From Cognatishimia maritima (lineage in GTDB: Bacteria > Pseudomonadota > Alphaproteobacteria > Rhodobacterales > Rhodobacteraceae), in assembly GCF_900129685.1 (NCBI RefSeq), contig NZ_FQWM01000007.1, positions 62,001 to 126,000 of the forward strand: 64,000 nucleotides of DNA, written 5' to 3'. Shown here piece by piece: positions 10,103 to 18,732 of this stretch. Below the pieces are notes generated by a model that ran no database searches, was not told the origin of the DNA, and worked only from the letters and a program-made list of their open reading frames with translations. The position numbers were made by a program, and so were the translations under genes. How positions within the stretch are numbered: position 1 is the first letter of the stretch; every line of letters starts with the position of its first letter.

Positions 10103-10327
10103 TCAGAGACCCATACGGTCCGCGAAAACGTGGCGTACGATTGTTTCGCGTGTCAGGCCTTTGGCGGCAAGTTGTTCATCGGTCATTGCGTTCAGACGTT
10201 CGATGGTCTGCATACGGGTGCTGTTTTCGGCTGCGAAAACCAAAAAGCGTGCGAATGCGGAAAAGGGTGTTGCAAGAATGCGCAGTAGGCTGGTGCCCTG
10301 TGCGGAATGAAGTGCTGCGGTCGCCAT
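10103..10327 (-). CDS. Small DUF1127-like (YjiS-like) protein
   Basis: A 74-residue protein. The C-terminal half (RLNAMTDEQLAAKGLTRETIVRHVF) resembles the short DUF1127/YjiS-like helical motif common in alphaproteobacteria, where a helix is followed by an L-x-G-L-T-R turn and a second helix. The N-terminal half is a possible amphipathic helix. Small DUF1127 proteins have been linked to RNA, phosphate and carbon metabolism in some alphaproteobacteria, but no role can be assigned here. It converges on ilvD across a bidirectional terminator. Confidence 0.7.
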   Translation of the reverse strand: MATAALHSAQGTSLLRILATPFSAFARFLVFAAENSTRMQTIERLNAMTDEQLAAKGLTRETIVRHVFADRMGL

Positions 10328-10370
10328 GGGACGTCTCCTGAGTAAACTGTCCCTCCCTGTGGATTAAGTT

Positions 10371-10423
10371 AACGCATGGCGCAGGCGGGTGTTAGTGCCG
10401 ATGCGGCATGCCCGCCATGCGTT
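10371..10423. repeat. Long perfect inverted repeat between two minus-strand genes
   Basis: AACGCATGGCG (10371-10381) and CGCCATGCGTT (10413-10423) are perfect 11-base complements with a 31-base loop that can pair internally. It lies just after the stop of the Ala/Pro/Lys-rich gene. A terminator or mRNA-stability structure is possible, but there is no T run. Confidence 0.5.
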
Positions 10424-10448
10424 TTGTGCAAAGCCGTTCATCAATTGC

Positions 10449-11051
10449 TTATTTCTTTGGCTTTCCCGGCATAGATGGCGGCGTTGAAGGCTGACGCGTG
10501 CGCCTGCGTGGTGTGGGCGTGGCCGGAACATCCGCTGCTTTGGGCTTTGTCGGCGTTGGCTCTGCAGGCTTAGGCGCCGGGGGCGTCGCCGCCTTCTGGA
10601 CGGTCTTGGCCACTGGTTGAGCGGCAGATGCCGACGTTTTCGGGGCAGGTTTTGGCTTTGATGCCACCGATGGCGTTGCCGCAGGGGTGGGCACAGTGGT
10701 TTTCGCGGCAACTTTTGGCGCTACCGGGGCGGCTGGCGCTGCTTTCGGTTTCGCCCCAGGTTTGGCAGCGCGCTTTGCGGGGGCTGCCGATTTTGGCTTG
10801 GACGCCGATTTGCGCTTGGCGGGCTTAGGCATAACAGGCGCTGGCTTGGCTGGCGATGACACAATCCGCTTGCTGGTAAAATCGGGCGTGGGTTTTGGAC
10901 TTGGGGCCGCGACCCCGAGACCAGCAACCGAAAGCGTAGAGATCATGGCTTGCTGCATGATGCGACTTACACGTAGCTGTTGTTCAATGGCTTTGCCGAA
11001 AAGCGACCAACTGGCGACGGTTGCGCTGAGGGGATCAACAAACAATTGCAT
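10449..11051 (-). CDS. Ala/Pro/Lys-rich protein with short conserved-looking N-terminus
   Basis: A 200-residue protein in two parts. Residues 1-45 form a hydrophobic/amphipathic helical segment (FVDPLSATVASWSLFGKAIEQQ). Residues ~50-200 are low-complexity, almost entirely Ala, Pro, Lys, Ser and Thr, very basic and without predicted fold. The tail resembles histone H1-like or PHA-granule-associated proteins of proteobacteria, and the head loosely resembles a phasin helix. DNA or granule binding is possible; neither is shown. ATG 11051 is chosen over an upstream ATG (11078) because AGAAGGA lies about 9 bases before it. Confidence 0.65.
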   Translation of the reverse strand: MQLFVDPLSATVASWSLFGKAIEQQLRVSRIMQQAMISTLSVAGLGVAAPSPKPTPDFTSKRIVSSPAKPAPVMPKPAKRKSASKPKSAAPAKRAAKPGAKPKAAPAAPVAPKVAAKTTVPTPAATPSVASKPKPAPKTSASAAQPVAKTVQKAATPPAPKPAEPTPTKPKAADVPATPTPRRRTRQPSTPPSMPGKPKK

Positions 11052-11328
11052 TTGGCATGTCCTTCTCTGGTGAGGCACCTGCAGGGTGCGCTAGAATTCA
11101 GTTTGCTGGGCTCGCGACCCGAAAATATGTTTGTGCTGTAACTCGCTTATATGACAAAGCGGCGTCGCGGACCTTATAGGTTGAGTGAATTTCATCACAG
11201 GTGATGCTGCAATGCGGCATAATGCGCGGAACTGCCTAAAACGGCGGCAACTGTGGGCGGCGCGTTGCACTTTTGTGGGTTTCCGCGCATTTTCCCGACA
11301 ACGAATCAAAGGCCCGAGGACATAGCCC

Positions 11329-12009
11329 ATGACGTTCGACCGCTCGATCAAGATCGCCCCATCGATCCTTTCTGCCGACTTCGCCAACTTTGGACAAGAA
11401 ATCGAGGCCGTTGAGGCGCAGGGGGCTGATTGGATTCACGTCGACGTCATGGATGGGCATTTCGTGCCAAACCTAACCTTCGGCCCGCCTCTCTGTGCCG
11501 CCATCCGCAAGCACATCAAAACGGTGATGGATGTGCATCTGATGATTGCACCAGTTGATCCCTATATCGACGCCTTTGCAGAGGCCGGCGCAGACGTTCT
11601 GACCGCGCACCTTGAGGCTGGCCCACACATTCACCGCACTTTGCAAGCTATTCGTGGGGCGGGCTGTAAGGCTGGTCTGGCGCTCAACCCGGGGACCGGT
11701 ATTGAGGATGTGGAATACCTGCTGGATATGGTGGACCTGATCTGCGTGATGACGGTGAACCCGGGTTTTGGCGGCCAGAAATTCATTCACAGCCAAGTCG
11801 ACAAGGTGAAAAAACTGCGGGCGATGATCGGGGATCGTCCGATCCACATCGAAATCGACGGCGGCATCACGCCCGAAACCGCACCGCTGATGGCCGCAGC
11901 AGGCGCTGACGTTTTGGTCGCAGGTTCTGCTGTTTTCAAAGGCGGTAGCGTGCAAAACCCTGCGCCTTATGGCGAGAACATCCGCGCGATTAAGGCGTCT
12001 ATCGCCTGA
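11329..12009 (+). CDS. rpe: Ribulose-phosphate 3-epimerase
   Basis: A 226-residue TIM-barrel enzyme with all family signatures: APSILSADF, HVDVMDGHFVPNLTFGP with metal-binding His/Asp, VNPGFGGQKF and EIDGGITPETA. It interconverts ribulose 5-phosphate and xylulose 5-phosphate in the pentose phosphate pathway. It is a single gene with about 280 bases of non-coding DNA upstream. No other pentose phosphate gene adjoins it. Confidence 0.97.
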   Translation: MTFDRSIKIAPSILSADFANFGQEIEAVEAQGADWIHVDVMDGHFVPNLTFGPPLCAAIRKHIKTVMDVHLMIAPVDPYIDAFAEAGADVLTAHLEAGPHIHRTLQAIRGAGCKAGLALNPGTGIEDVEYLLDMVDLICVMTVNPGFGGQKFIHSQVDKVKKLRAMIGDRPIHIEIDGGITPETAPLMAAAGADVLVAGSAVFKGGSVQNPAPYGENIRAIKASIA

Positions 12010-12044
12010 TCTTGCGCCAAGGGTTAGTTTCGACGCGTATGTGG

Positions 12045-12069
12045 TTGCGCACCCTTGCGTGCAATTTTT
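12045..12069 (+). terminator. Weak terminator after rpe
   Basis: TTGCGCAC can pair with GTGCAA, with a 2-base bulge, followed immediately by TTTTT at 12065-12069. It lies about 35 bases after the rpe stop. Confidence 0.45.
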
Positions 12070-12135
12070 GAGAGATTGATCTATAATTTGGTCTTTCCCG
12101 ACCGACACCATTCGGGCGGAGACTGGCTGTGATCT

Positions 12136-13353
12136 ATGTCTGACGCTTCAACGCAAACCTCCCCAGAACCGCCGTTTCGGTGGGTTATCGTCTTTTCAGC
12201 CGCTTTGCTTTTAGGCATTGCGATGGGCACGCTTGTGAATGGGCTGTCGAGCTTCCTTGTCCCTCTAGAGACGCATTTCGGGTGGGTCCGGGCCGAAGTT
12301 TCGGCCATTAATTCGATTGGCCTTGTGGGAATCGCGCTTGGCGGGATCGTCATGGGCTTTCTTGCCGACCGGATTGAAACGCGTACGATCTGCCTTGTTG
12401 GGGCCACAACGTTGGTCGGTGTGTTGATGTTAGCGGCGCGCGCGAGCGCCCTGTGGCAATTCTATGCGTTATTTTTTATCGGTGGGGCCATCGGAGGCGG
12501 CGCGCTTTTCGCGCCTGTGATTGCTTTGGTCGGCGGCTGGTTTCGGACCGGTGCGGGGCTTGCGATCGGGATCGCCTCAGCAGGGCAGGGGCTGGGACAG
12601 GGCATGGTGCCCTTTGCTTCTGGCCATTTGATTGAGGCCTTTGGTTGGCAACAGGCCTTCACGATCCTTGGGATATTTATGGCGGTGACGCTTCTGCCGC
12701 TGTCCATGTTGATGCGACCACCACCAAAAACCGCGGCTGCGATGGCCGCTGCGGGGGAGGGTGCACCCTTGCTTTCACCTTGGTTGGTTTTACCCGCGCT
12801 TTCCATTGCTGTGCTGGGCTGCTGCACCGGCATGGCCGTGCCCTTGATGCACCTTGTGCCTTTGATCCAAGGGGTCAGCGGAGTGGGGGCCGAAGCAGGC
12901 GGACCGCTGCTTTTGATGTTGATTGCCGCGATCTGTGGCCGGGTGTTTTTCGGCAAGCTGGCGGACATGATCGGTCCGATACGCGCCTGGATGGTGGCGA
13001 CGGCGTGGCAAACGGCCTTGATGCTGGGCTTTGTGATGATCGACAGCCTCACCGGCTTTTGGTGGTTCGCGCCGATCTACGGGTTTGGGTATGGCGGTGT
13101 GATGACAGGTGTTCTGGTCACAGTGCGCGAGATGACGCCTGCGGCTTACCGGGCGTCAGCGACCGGGTTTGTTCTCGCGTTCGGTTGGATGGGGCACGCT
13201 TTGGGTGGGTGGCAAGGTGGGTGGTTCTTTGACCTGACAGGGGCCTATTTCTGGACCTACGCGAATGCAACTATCGCTGGCGGCATCAACCTTGTGATTG
13301 TGGCAGCCATCTGGATGACCTTGCAGAACAGGCGGCGCGCGCAGGCGACCTAA
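12136..13353 (+). CDS. Major facilitator superfamily transporter
   Basis: A 405-residue inner-membrane protein with about 12 hydrophobic segments in two sets of six. The loop after helix 2 reads GFLADRIETR, matching the MFS G-x-x-x-D-R motif, and the equivalent loop in the second half is GKLADMIG. The overall pattern (GWVRAEVSAINSIG, GGWFRTGAGLAIGIASAGQGLG) is like the monocarboxylate/oxalate-formate branch of the MFS, so an organic-acid substrate is plausible but not established. No operon partner is visible; the next gene is convergent after 9 bases. Confidence 0.88.
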   Translation: MSDASTQTSPEPPFRWVIVFSAALLLGIAMGTLVNGLSSFLVPLETHFGWVRAEVSAINSIGLVGIALGGIVMGFLADRIETRTICLVGATTLVGVLMLAARASALWQFYALFFIGGAIGGGALFAPVIALVGGWFRTGAGLAIGIASAGQGLGQGMVPFASGHLIEAFGWQQAFTILGIFMAVTLLPLSMLMRPPPKTAAAMAAAGEGAPLLSPWLVLPALSIAVLGCCTGMAVPLMHLVPLIQGVSGVGAEAGGPLLLMLIAAICGRVFFGKLADMIGPIRAWMVATAWQTALMLGFVMIDSLTGFWWFAPIYGFGYGGVMTGVLVTVREMTPAAYRASATGFVLAFGWMGHALGGWQGGWFFDLTGAYFWTYANATIAGGINLVIVAAIWMTLQNRRRAQAT

Positions 13354-13362
13354 GGCTGGGTC

Positions 13363-14349
13363 CTACAGCATCTCCGGCAGAACCACATCCGGCGGGCGGT
13401 GGCCGTCTTCAAAGGTTCTGATGTTCAGCATGACCTTCTCGCCCATTTCGATACGACCTTCCAAGGTCGCTGAGCCCATATGCGGGAGCATTACAACATT
13501 GCCGAGGCTGCGCAGTTCGGCAGCCATCTCTTCGCCGCCTTCATAAACGTCTAGCCCGGCACCGCCAATTTCCTGCGCCTTGAGCGCACGGGCGAGGGCC
13601 GCTTCGTCGACGACCTCACCGCGTGAGGTGTTCACGATCACCGCGTCCGGTTTCATCAGTTTGAGGCGACGCGCGTTCACCAGATGATACGTGGCGGGGG
13701 TGTGGGGGCAGTTGATCGAAAGCACGTCCATGCGCGCCAGCATCTGGTCAAGGCTTTCCCAATAGGTCGCTTGCAACTGCTCTTCGATGCCGGGATGCAC
13801 GCGCCGGCGGTTGTGGTAATGGATTTCCATCCCAAAGGCACGCGCTCGATGGGCAAGGGCGCGACCGATGCGACCTAAGCCGAGAATCCCCAGCTTGCGC
13901 CCACGAATGCGCCCGCCGAGCATGGCACTTGGCGACCAGCCTTCCCATTTGCCGCGCTCCATCTGCGCAAGGCCTTCGGGGATGCGCCGCGTGACGGCCA
14001 GAACAAGCGCCATGGCCATATCGGCGGTGTCTTCGGTCATCACGCCGGGCGTGTTGGTGACGGTGATCCCTTTGGCGCGCGCCTCTTCGACCTCGATGTG
14101 GTCGACACCCGCGCCATAATTGGCAATCAGTTTCAACTGCGGGCCGCAGGCGGCGATCACTTCGGAATCAATTCGGTCATTCAGGTTGGTGACAAGGACG
14201 TTGGCTGTCTGGACTGTCTGTAACAGGTCTTCGCGAGACATCTGCGTGTCGTCATCGCGCAACGTGACATCAAACAGTTCTGCGAGCCGCGTTTCGACCG
14301 GTTCTGGCAACCGTCGCGTAACGACAACACTCAGACGCTGCTTTGCCAT
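13363..14349 (-). CDS. D-isomer-specific 2-hydroxyacid dehydrogenase (glyoxylate/hydroxypyruvate reductase type)
   Basis: A 328-residue NAD(P)-dependent dehydrogenase. The Rossmann motif is LGLGRIGRALAHRA near residue 155. The catalytic triad is visible as Arg in NTSRGEVVDE, Glu in GAGLDVYEGG and His in LPHMGSAT. It probably reduces glyoxylate or hydroxypyruvate to glycolate or D-glycerate. The start is ATG 14349, with TGAGG upstream; the open frame runs further upstream but that part overlaps the divergent SH3 gene and has no family likeness. Confidence 0.9.
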   Translation of the reverse strand: MAKQRLSVVVTRRLPEPVETRLAELFDVTLRDDDTQMSREDLLQTVQTANVLVTNLNDRIDSEVIAACGPQLKLIANYGAGVDHIEVEEARAKGITVTNTPGVMTEDTADMAMALVLAVTRRIPEGLAQMERGKWEGWSPSAMLGGRIRGRKLGILGLGRIGRALAHRARAFGMEIHYHNRRRVHPGIEEQLQATYWESLDQMLARMDVLSINCPHTPATYHLVNARRLKLMKPDAVIVNTSRGEVVDEAALARALKAQEIGGAGLDVYEGGEEMAAELRSLGNVVMLPHMGSATLEGRIEMGEKVMLNIRTFEDGHRPPDVVLPEML

Positions 14350-14437
14350 GTCATACCTCAGGGTTCTTTTCAAATCAGAGCGCTGCTGGCACAGTGCCTC
14401 ACAGAAAGACGGGGCACAAGAACCCCCGCGCAATTTT

Positions 14438-14971
14438 ATGAGCAGGCAAATGAATTCGCTAAAGATCAGGCGTCGGGTTTCTGGCCTTTTGGCAACCGTG
14501 GTGCTGGCGGCAGCGCTCACCGGTGGGGCTGTGGCCCAAGAAAAGCGCGGTCCGGTGACCAATCTGCCGATCCCGCGTTTTGTGAGCTTGAAAGCGGCCA
14601 CCGCCAACGTGCGGCGCGGCCCTTCATTGACGCACAGGATCGACTGGATTTTCAAACGCCGGGACATGCCGCTGGTGGTCACGGCAGAGCACGAACACTG
14701 GCGCCGTGTTGAAGATCGCGATGGGGCCGGGGGCTGGGTGCATTACGCGCTGCTGTCAGGCAATCGCACGGTCATCGTGCAGGCAGATATGATGCCGTTG
14801 AACGCCCGCCCGCAGCCCAACACACAAATCGTCGCGCATTTGGAGTTGGGAGTCGTGGCACATATCGACAAATGTCAGATCGACTGGTGCCGCATTTCTG
14901 CCGGAGGTTACCGGGGGTGGGCACGTAAGTCTGATATCTGGGGCGTCGGTGAAGACGAGGTGATTGACTAA
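14438..14971 (+). CDS. Secreted bacterial SH3-domain protein
   Basis: A 177-residue protein with a basic N-terminus, a hydrophobic stretch (LLATVVLAAALTGGAVA) and a likely signal-peptidase site near AVAQE. The mature part has two SH3-like units: one starting at ATANVRRGPS, typical of the SH3b/SH3_4 family, and a second around LNARPQPNTQIVAHLE to GYRGWARKSDIWG. Such proteins act in the periplasm, often on or near peptidoglycan. The start could also be ATG 14450, since neither site has a strong ribosome site. It is divergent from the 2-hydroxyacid dehydrogenase gene. Confidence 0.85.
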   Translation: MSRQMNSLKIRRRVSGLLATVVLAAALTGGAVAQEKRGPVTNLPIPRFVSLKAATANVRRGPSLTHRIDWIFKRRDMPLVVTAEHEHWRRVEDRDGAGGWVHYALLSGNRTVIVQADMMPLNARPQPNTQIVAHLELGVVAHIDKCQIDWCRISAGGYRGWARKSDIWGVGEDEVID

Positions 14972-14973
14972 AA

Positions 14974-14993
14974 GGCGCGCCGAGCGACGCGCC
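14974..14993. terminator. Hairpin between SH3 gene and panB
   Basis: GGCGCG (14974-14979) pairs with CGCGCC (14988-14993), extended weakly by flanking AA and TT. It lies between two convergent genes and may terminate both. Confidence 0.45.
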
Positions 14994-15010
14994 CCTTCAA
15001 TTTAAACGGA

Positions 15011-15817
15011 TCAATAGGTGTTGTCTGGTCCGGGGAAACTGCGGTCTTTGACCTCTTCGGCATAGGTTTTCACCGCATTTTCAATGGCCGGACCGAGGTT
15101 GCCGTAGACTTTTACAAACTTCGGCGTCCATTCGTTCAGACCCAGCATGTCTTCGAGCACTAAAATCTGACCGTCACATTTCGCAGAGGCCCCGATGCCG
15201 ATGGTTGGGATGGGGCAAGCTTCGGTGATTTTATCAGCCAGTTCTTCAACCACACCTTCCACCACAACGCAGAATGCGCCTGCCTCGGCCACGGCGATGG
15301 CGTCTTCGATGATGGTGTCCCAACCAGCTTTGTCTTTGCCTTGGGTCTTAAACCCGCCCATGACATGAGAGCTTTGCGGCGTCAGCCCGATATGCGCCAT
15401 CACCGGAATGCCGCGCTCGACCAAGAAATGGATGGTTTCGGCCATTCGTTTGCCGCCCTCCAGTTTGATCGCGCCGCATTGGGTTTCTTTCATGATCTTT
15501 GCCGCATTTCGGAAGGCAACGCCGGGGCTTTCTTCGTAGGTGCCGAAGGGCATATCTACGACGATCAGCGCCTTTTCGGTGCCGCGCACGACGGCTTTGC
15601 CATGCATGATCATCAGGTCAAGCGGCACCCCGATGGTGCTTTCCATGCCGTGCATTACCATGCCAAGGCTGTCGCCGACCAAAATGAAATCCGCATATTT
15701 GTCCACGATCGCCGCCGTGTGTGCGTGATAGCTTGTCAAAGAGACAATCGGCTCTCCGCCTTTACGTGACGCGATTTGCGGGACAGTTGTCCGGCGGATT
15801 TTGGTTTGTTTGCTCAT
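15011..15817 (-). CDS. panB: 3-methyl-2-oxobutanoate hydroxymethyltransferase
   Basis: A 268-residue enzyme of normal length. [10 protein letters not shown] and [11 protein letters not shown] near the N-terminus supply the metal site, with AHIGLTPQS and the catalytic Glu in [10 protein letters not shown] further on. It makes ketopantoate from 2-oxoisovalerate and methylene-tetrahydrofolate in pantothenate and CoA biosynthesis. Its ATG overlaps the panC stop by 4 bases, so the order is panC then panB in one transcript with translational coupling. Confidence 0.97.
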   Translation of the reverse strand: MSKQTKIRRTTVPQIASRKGGEPIVSLTSYHAHTAAIVDKYADFILVGDSLGMVMHGMESTIGVPLDLMIMHGKAVVRGTEKALIVVDMPFGTYEESPGVAFRNAAKIMKETQCGAIKLEGGKRMAETIHFLVERGIPVMAHIGLTPQSSHVMGGFKTQGKDKAGWDTIIEDAIAVAEAGAFCVVVEGVVEELADKITEACPIPTIGIGASAKCDGQILVLEDMLGLNEWTPKFVKVYGNLGPAIENAVKTYAEEVKDRSFPGPDNTY

Positions 15818-16653
15818 GGTTCAATCACCCTCTGATCAAGCAGCAGGACACCGCCAAATTCAGCAGAAAGCATGATGGCAGTGGGGGAAGTCAGCGGACC
15901 GCTGATGGTGTTCAGCGTTTCAGCTTCGACGATATCTAACCCGCGCAAGGTTGCGCGCGGCTCGGCGTTAATGGTTTCGGCGATGTGATCTTTCAGCCCC
16001 TGGACCGTTTTTCCGGGCAGAGCTTCGGCCGCATCCAAGGCGCATGACAGCACCAAAGCGGCTTGCCGATCCTCAGGGCCCAGCCGCACATTGCGTGACG
16101 ACATCGCCAGCCCGTCAGGCTCTCGCACGATGGGGACGCCGACGATGTCAATCGGAAACGCCAGATCGCGGGTCATGCGTTTGATGATCTGGAGTTGCTG
16201 GTAGTCTTTTTCGCCAAAGACGGCCCAATCGGGCTGCACAAAATTGAACAGACGCGCCACAACGGTCGTCACACCGCGGAAGTGTCCGGGGCGCACTTTG
16301 CCGTGCAGGATATTTGCCATACGCGTGGTCTCGACGATGGTTTCATCGCCTTCGGGATAGACGTCGATCACCTCGGGAATCAAAACGAGGTTCACACCTG
16401 CCTCGCGCAGCATCGCCAAGTCGCGCGCTTCGTCGCGTGGGTAGGCCTCTAGGTCGGCGGCTTCTCCGAACTGTGTTGGATTGACGAAAATCGTCACTGC
16501 CACGCGGTCGGCCAGCGCCTTGGCGCGGGCAACAAGTTCCATGTGGCCCGCATGCAGAAAGCCCATGGTCGGAACCAAGGCCAAGGTTTCCCCGGCAGCG
16601 CGGTAGTCTTTGATCGCCAAGCGGCATTCAGGGATCGTGCGAACGACCTGCAT
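15814..16653 (-). CDS. panC: Pantothenate synthetase (pantoate-beta-alanine ligase)
   Basis: A 279-residue protein with the nucleotidyl-transfer HIGH-like motif in [13 protein letters not shown], the NPTQFG substrate motif, FGEKDYQQL and MSSRN. It joins pantoate and beta-alanine with ATP. The start is ATG 16653, directly after AAAAGGGAGGG; a longer in-frame start at 16692 adds residues not seen in the family. It is first in the panC-panB pair. Confidence 0.97.
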   Translation of the reverse strand: MQVVRTIPECRLAIKDYRAAGETLALVPTMGFLHAGHMELVARAKALADRVAVTIFVNPTQFGEAADLEAYPRDEARDLAMLREAGVNLVLIPEVIDVYPEGDETIVETTRMANILHGKVRPGHFRGVTTVVARLFNFVQPDWAVFGEKDYQQLQIIKRMTRDLAFPIDIVGVPIVREPDGLAMSSRNVRLGPEDRQAALVLSCALDAAEALPGKTVQGLKDHIAETINAEPRATLRGLDIVEAETLNTISGPLTSPTAIMLSAEFGGVLLLDQRVIEP

Positions 16654-16843
16654 CTGTCCCTCCCTTTTCTTGGTGCAAGGTGTAACAGCCAACGCTGCAT
16701 CGCGGCAAGCCTGAGAACGCCTTTGCGGTCAAATGTGCCGTCACGAACTTTGCCCTGATTTCGGCACGATTTGCCCTGAATTCCGGCACCTTCGCGTGGC
16801 ACAAGTGCTTTATCTCCAACGGATATTTGCAGGAGTCGCTTCT

Positions 16844-16987
16844 ATGTCCCGCGTTATGCCCATGATTGTCACCTGTCTTGGCCTTGTTGGCTATGCTGTT
16901 TTGCAATCGCAGACAGCGCAGGCAGAGGATTACAGCCATGCCGTTCCCGCCGTGACACCGGTTGAGGTCGATACACTGACCCAGTGA
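16844..16987 (+). CDS. Small secreted protein, 47 residues
   Basis: A short gene with a clear ribosome site (AGGAG, 8 bases before ATG 16844). The product has a hydrophobic N-terminal segment and a plausible cleavage site at TAQAED, leaving only about 20 mature residues. It could be a cleaved peptide or a membrane-anchored microprotein. No family is recognised. It lies between the divergent panC gene and the 324-residue hypothetical gene. Confidence 0.55.
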   Translation: MSRVMPMIVTCLGLVGYAVLQSQTAQAEDYSHAVPAVTPVEVDTLTQ

Positions 16988-17107
16988 AGGCCCGACATGA
17001 CCCGGATGGTCCGGCATGAAAGGGGCGAATTCTTGCCCGCATTCCATCCTAATCCTGCCGCAACACAGCATTAACCTCATTTGATGTTCTAAGTTCGGAG
17101 TCAACAG

Positions 17108-18082
17108 ATGTTGAAATATGTTCCTGTCGCCGTTGCCACGATTGCTTTTGGTGTCTTCGTCACATTCGATTATCTGGGCTATCGCGAACGGTCGGTGGAA
17201 TTGGCAAGCCTTGATATGGCTGCGCGCAAGATCGACGCAGACTTCGAAGCGGCAGACGTCAGTTATACGGACCATCTGTTAAGTAAGGTCGGCATTACAG
17301 AGGGGCTGCCTGATCCGTCACTAGAAACGGCCAAGCTGCGCCGTCAGGTGCTGCGCGCTGCTCCTTTGAACAGTTATTTTCCGCAAGCATCGCACTTTCC
17401 CGAACCGTCTGAAGAAGGCGAGCCAGGTTGGGAACGCATCGCATGGCGCGATGACTTTCACACAGGTTTTGGCTGGCCCGATGGGATGACAGGCGATCAT
17501 ATGTCTAAATACTCCCCTGACACGGGTCGGGATATTGCGATTTACTTGCACGGGCGCAGTTCAATCTACCTGCGCGCTGAATTTGCAGAGCCGACGCAGA
17601 CATTGGCCGAACGTTTGCAGCAGTCCTATTGGGTGGTTGAAACAGGTCGTTCGCTGGATCGCCTGCGCGAGGGACGTCCACGTGCAAGCTATTTCTGGAC
17701 CAATATCGAAGAGACCAGCAAAGGCGAGAGCATCTATAACGCCAAGGACCATGAGCATTTTCACGCAGTCAACGGCGTCTATTGGTTATCAGCCAAAGAC
17801 AAAACCGCGCGCCGAGATGAGAAAATGCGCTATATGTTTGCCTCGCTGGGCAGTGGCGTCGTGCTGAAATTGCGTGCTCATGCGCCAGAAGAGGTGATCA
17901 AGCAGGTGATGGATCATATCGATTACCAATCGCTGAACCAAATGCAGACGCTACCCAGCCCCTTGATTGCAGACGGTTTAGGGGAGCTTGTGATCGACAC
18001 GCCCGACCGTTGGTTGGCGGCGCATGGCATAGAAGAATCTGCTGACCCCAAGCACAAACAGGCGAGTGCAAAGCATCACTAG
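17108..18082 (+). CDS. Hypothetical membrane-anchored protein
   Basis: A 324-residue protein that I do not recognise. One N-terminal hydrophobic segment (residues 4-24, YVPVAVATIAFGVFVTFDYLG) should anchor it in the inner membrane with a periplasmic or cytoplasmic soluble domain. That domain is polar and has many aromatic residues, with no recognisable catalytic motif. Codon use matches the neighbours, so it is not obviously foreign. Its stop overlaps the convergent methyltransferase stop by 4 bases. Confidence 0.75.
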   Translation: MLKYVPVAVATIAFGVFVTFDYLGYRERSVELASLDMAARKIDADFEAADVSYTDHLLSKVGITEGLPDPSLETAKLRRQVLRAAPLNSYFPQASHFPEPSEEGEPGWERIAWRDDFHTGFGWPDGMTGDHMSKYSPDTGRDIAIYLHGRSSIYLRAEFAEPTQTLAERLQQSYWVVETGRSLDRLREGRPRASYFWTNIEETSKGESIYNAKDHEHFHAVNGVYWLSAKDKTARRDEKMRYMFASLGSGVVLKLRAHAPEEVIKQVMDHIDYQSLNQMQTLPSPLIADGLGELVIDTPDRWLAAHGIEESADPKHKQASAKHH

Positions 18083-18732
18083 GCTTGCTTCCGCAAAACA
18101 ATCGCGAGGTTGTTTGCAGGCATGTCTTGCGAAGCCACATGGCTTAGACCTGCCCCTTTTGCCCATTCGATAACGTCTGAACTGTCTTTGTAGCCAATTT
18201 CAGGGTCTTGCGTGATCAGCTTGAGGTGAAAGGCCTGATCACTTTCACTGACCAATGTACCGTTGCGTTTAAACGGCCCGTAGAAAATACAAACGCCATC
18301 TTCAGCGAGCACTTTAGCCGTTTCATCAATCAAGGTCTGGGCTTCGCGTGCAGAGATAAGATGCAGCAAGTTGGCCAAGAACACAAAATCCTGCGGTGGA
18401 AAATCTGCCGCCCATCCGGTTTTTGTGGCGTCAAGATGCAGGGCAGGGCGAATGTTCGGTAGTCCGCTTTCAGCGGTGTACTCGTCAATGCTGGCGCGTC
18501 GCTCTGTATCAATTTCCGTTGGCTGCCACCGTAAGCCGGGGCAAGTGGCGGCGAGTGTCACGACGTGTTGCCCTGTCCCACTGGCCAGTTCCAGCGCGGC
18601 CCCGCTGGTGGGGGCATGGGCTTTTACGACCTCTGCGATGACATGTTTGTTCCGCTCTGCTGACGGCGCAACCAGTTTGGCGCCAGTGCCTTGCTCGGCG
18701 ATACTCGCGCCTTCGGGGCGTTTGCGTACCAT
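18079..18732 (-). CDS. DUF938 family SAM-dependent methyltransferase-like protein
   Basis: A 217-residue class I methyltransferase fold. ALELASGTGQHV is motif I for S-adenosylmethionine, and FVFLANLLHLIS and FYGPFKRNGT match the DUF938 family, where SAPSAERN near the N-terminus is also conserved. The substrate is unknown for the family. The start overlaps the stop of the upstream aldo/keto reductase gene by one base, so the two are probably co-transcribed. Confidence 0.85.
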   Translation of the reverse strand: MVRKRPEGASIAEQGTGAKLVAPSAERNKHVIAEVVKAHAPTSGAALELASGTGQHVVTLAATCPGLRWQPTEIDTERRASIDEYTAESGLPNIRPALHLDATKTGWAADFPPQDFVFLANLLHLISAREAQTLIDETAKVLAEDGVCIFYGPFKRNGTLVSESDQAFHLKLITQDPEIGYKDSSDVIEWAKGAGLSHVASQDMPANNLAIVLRKQA

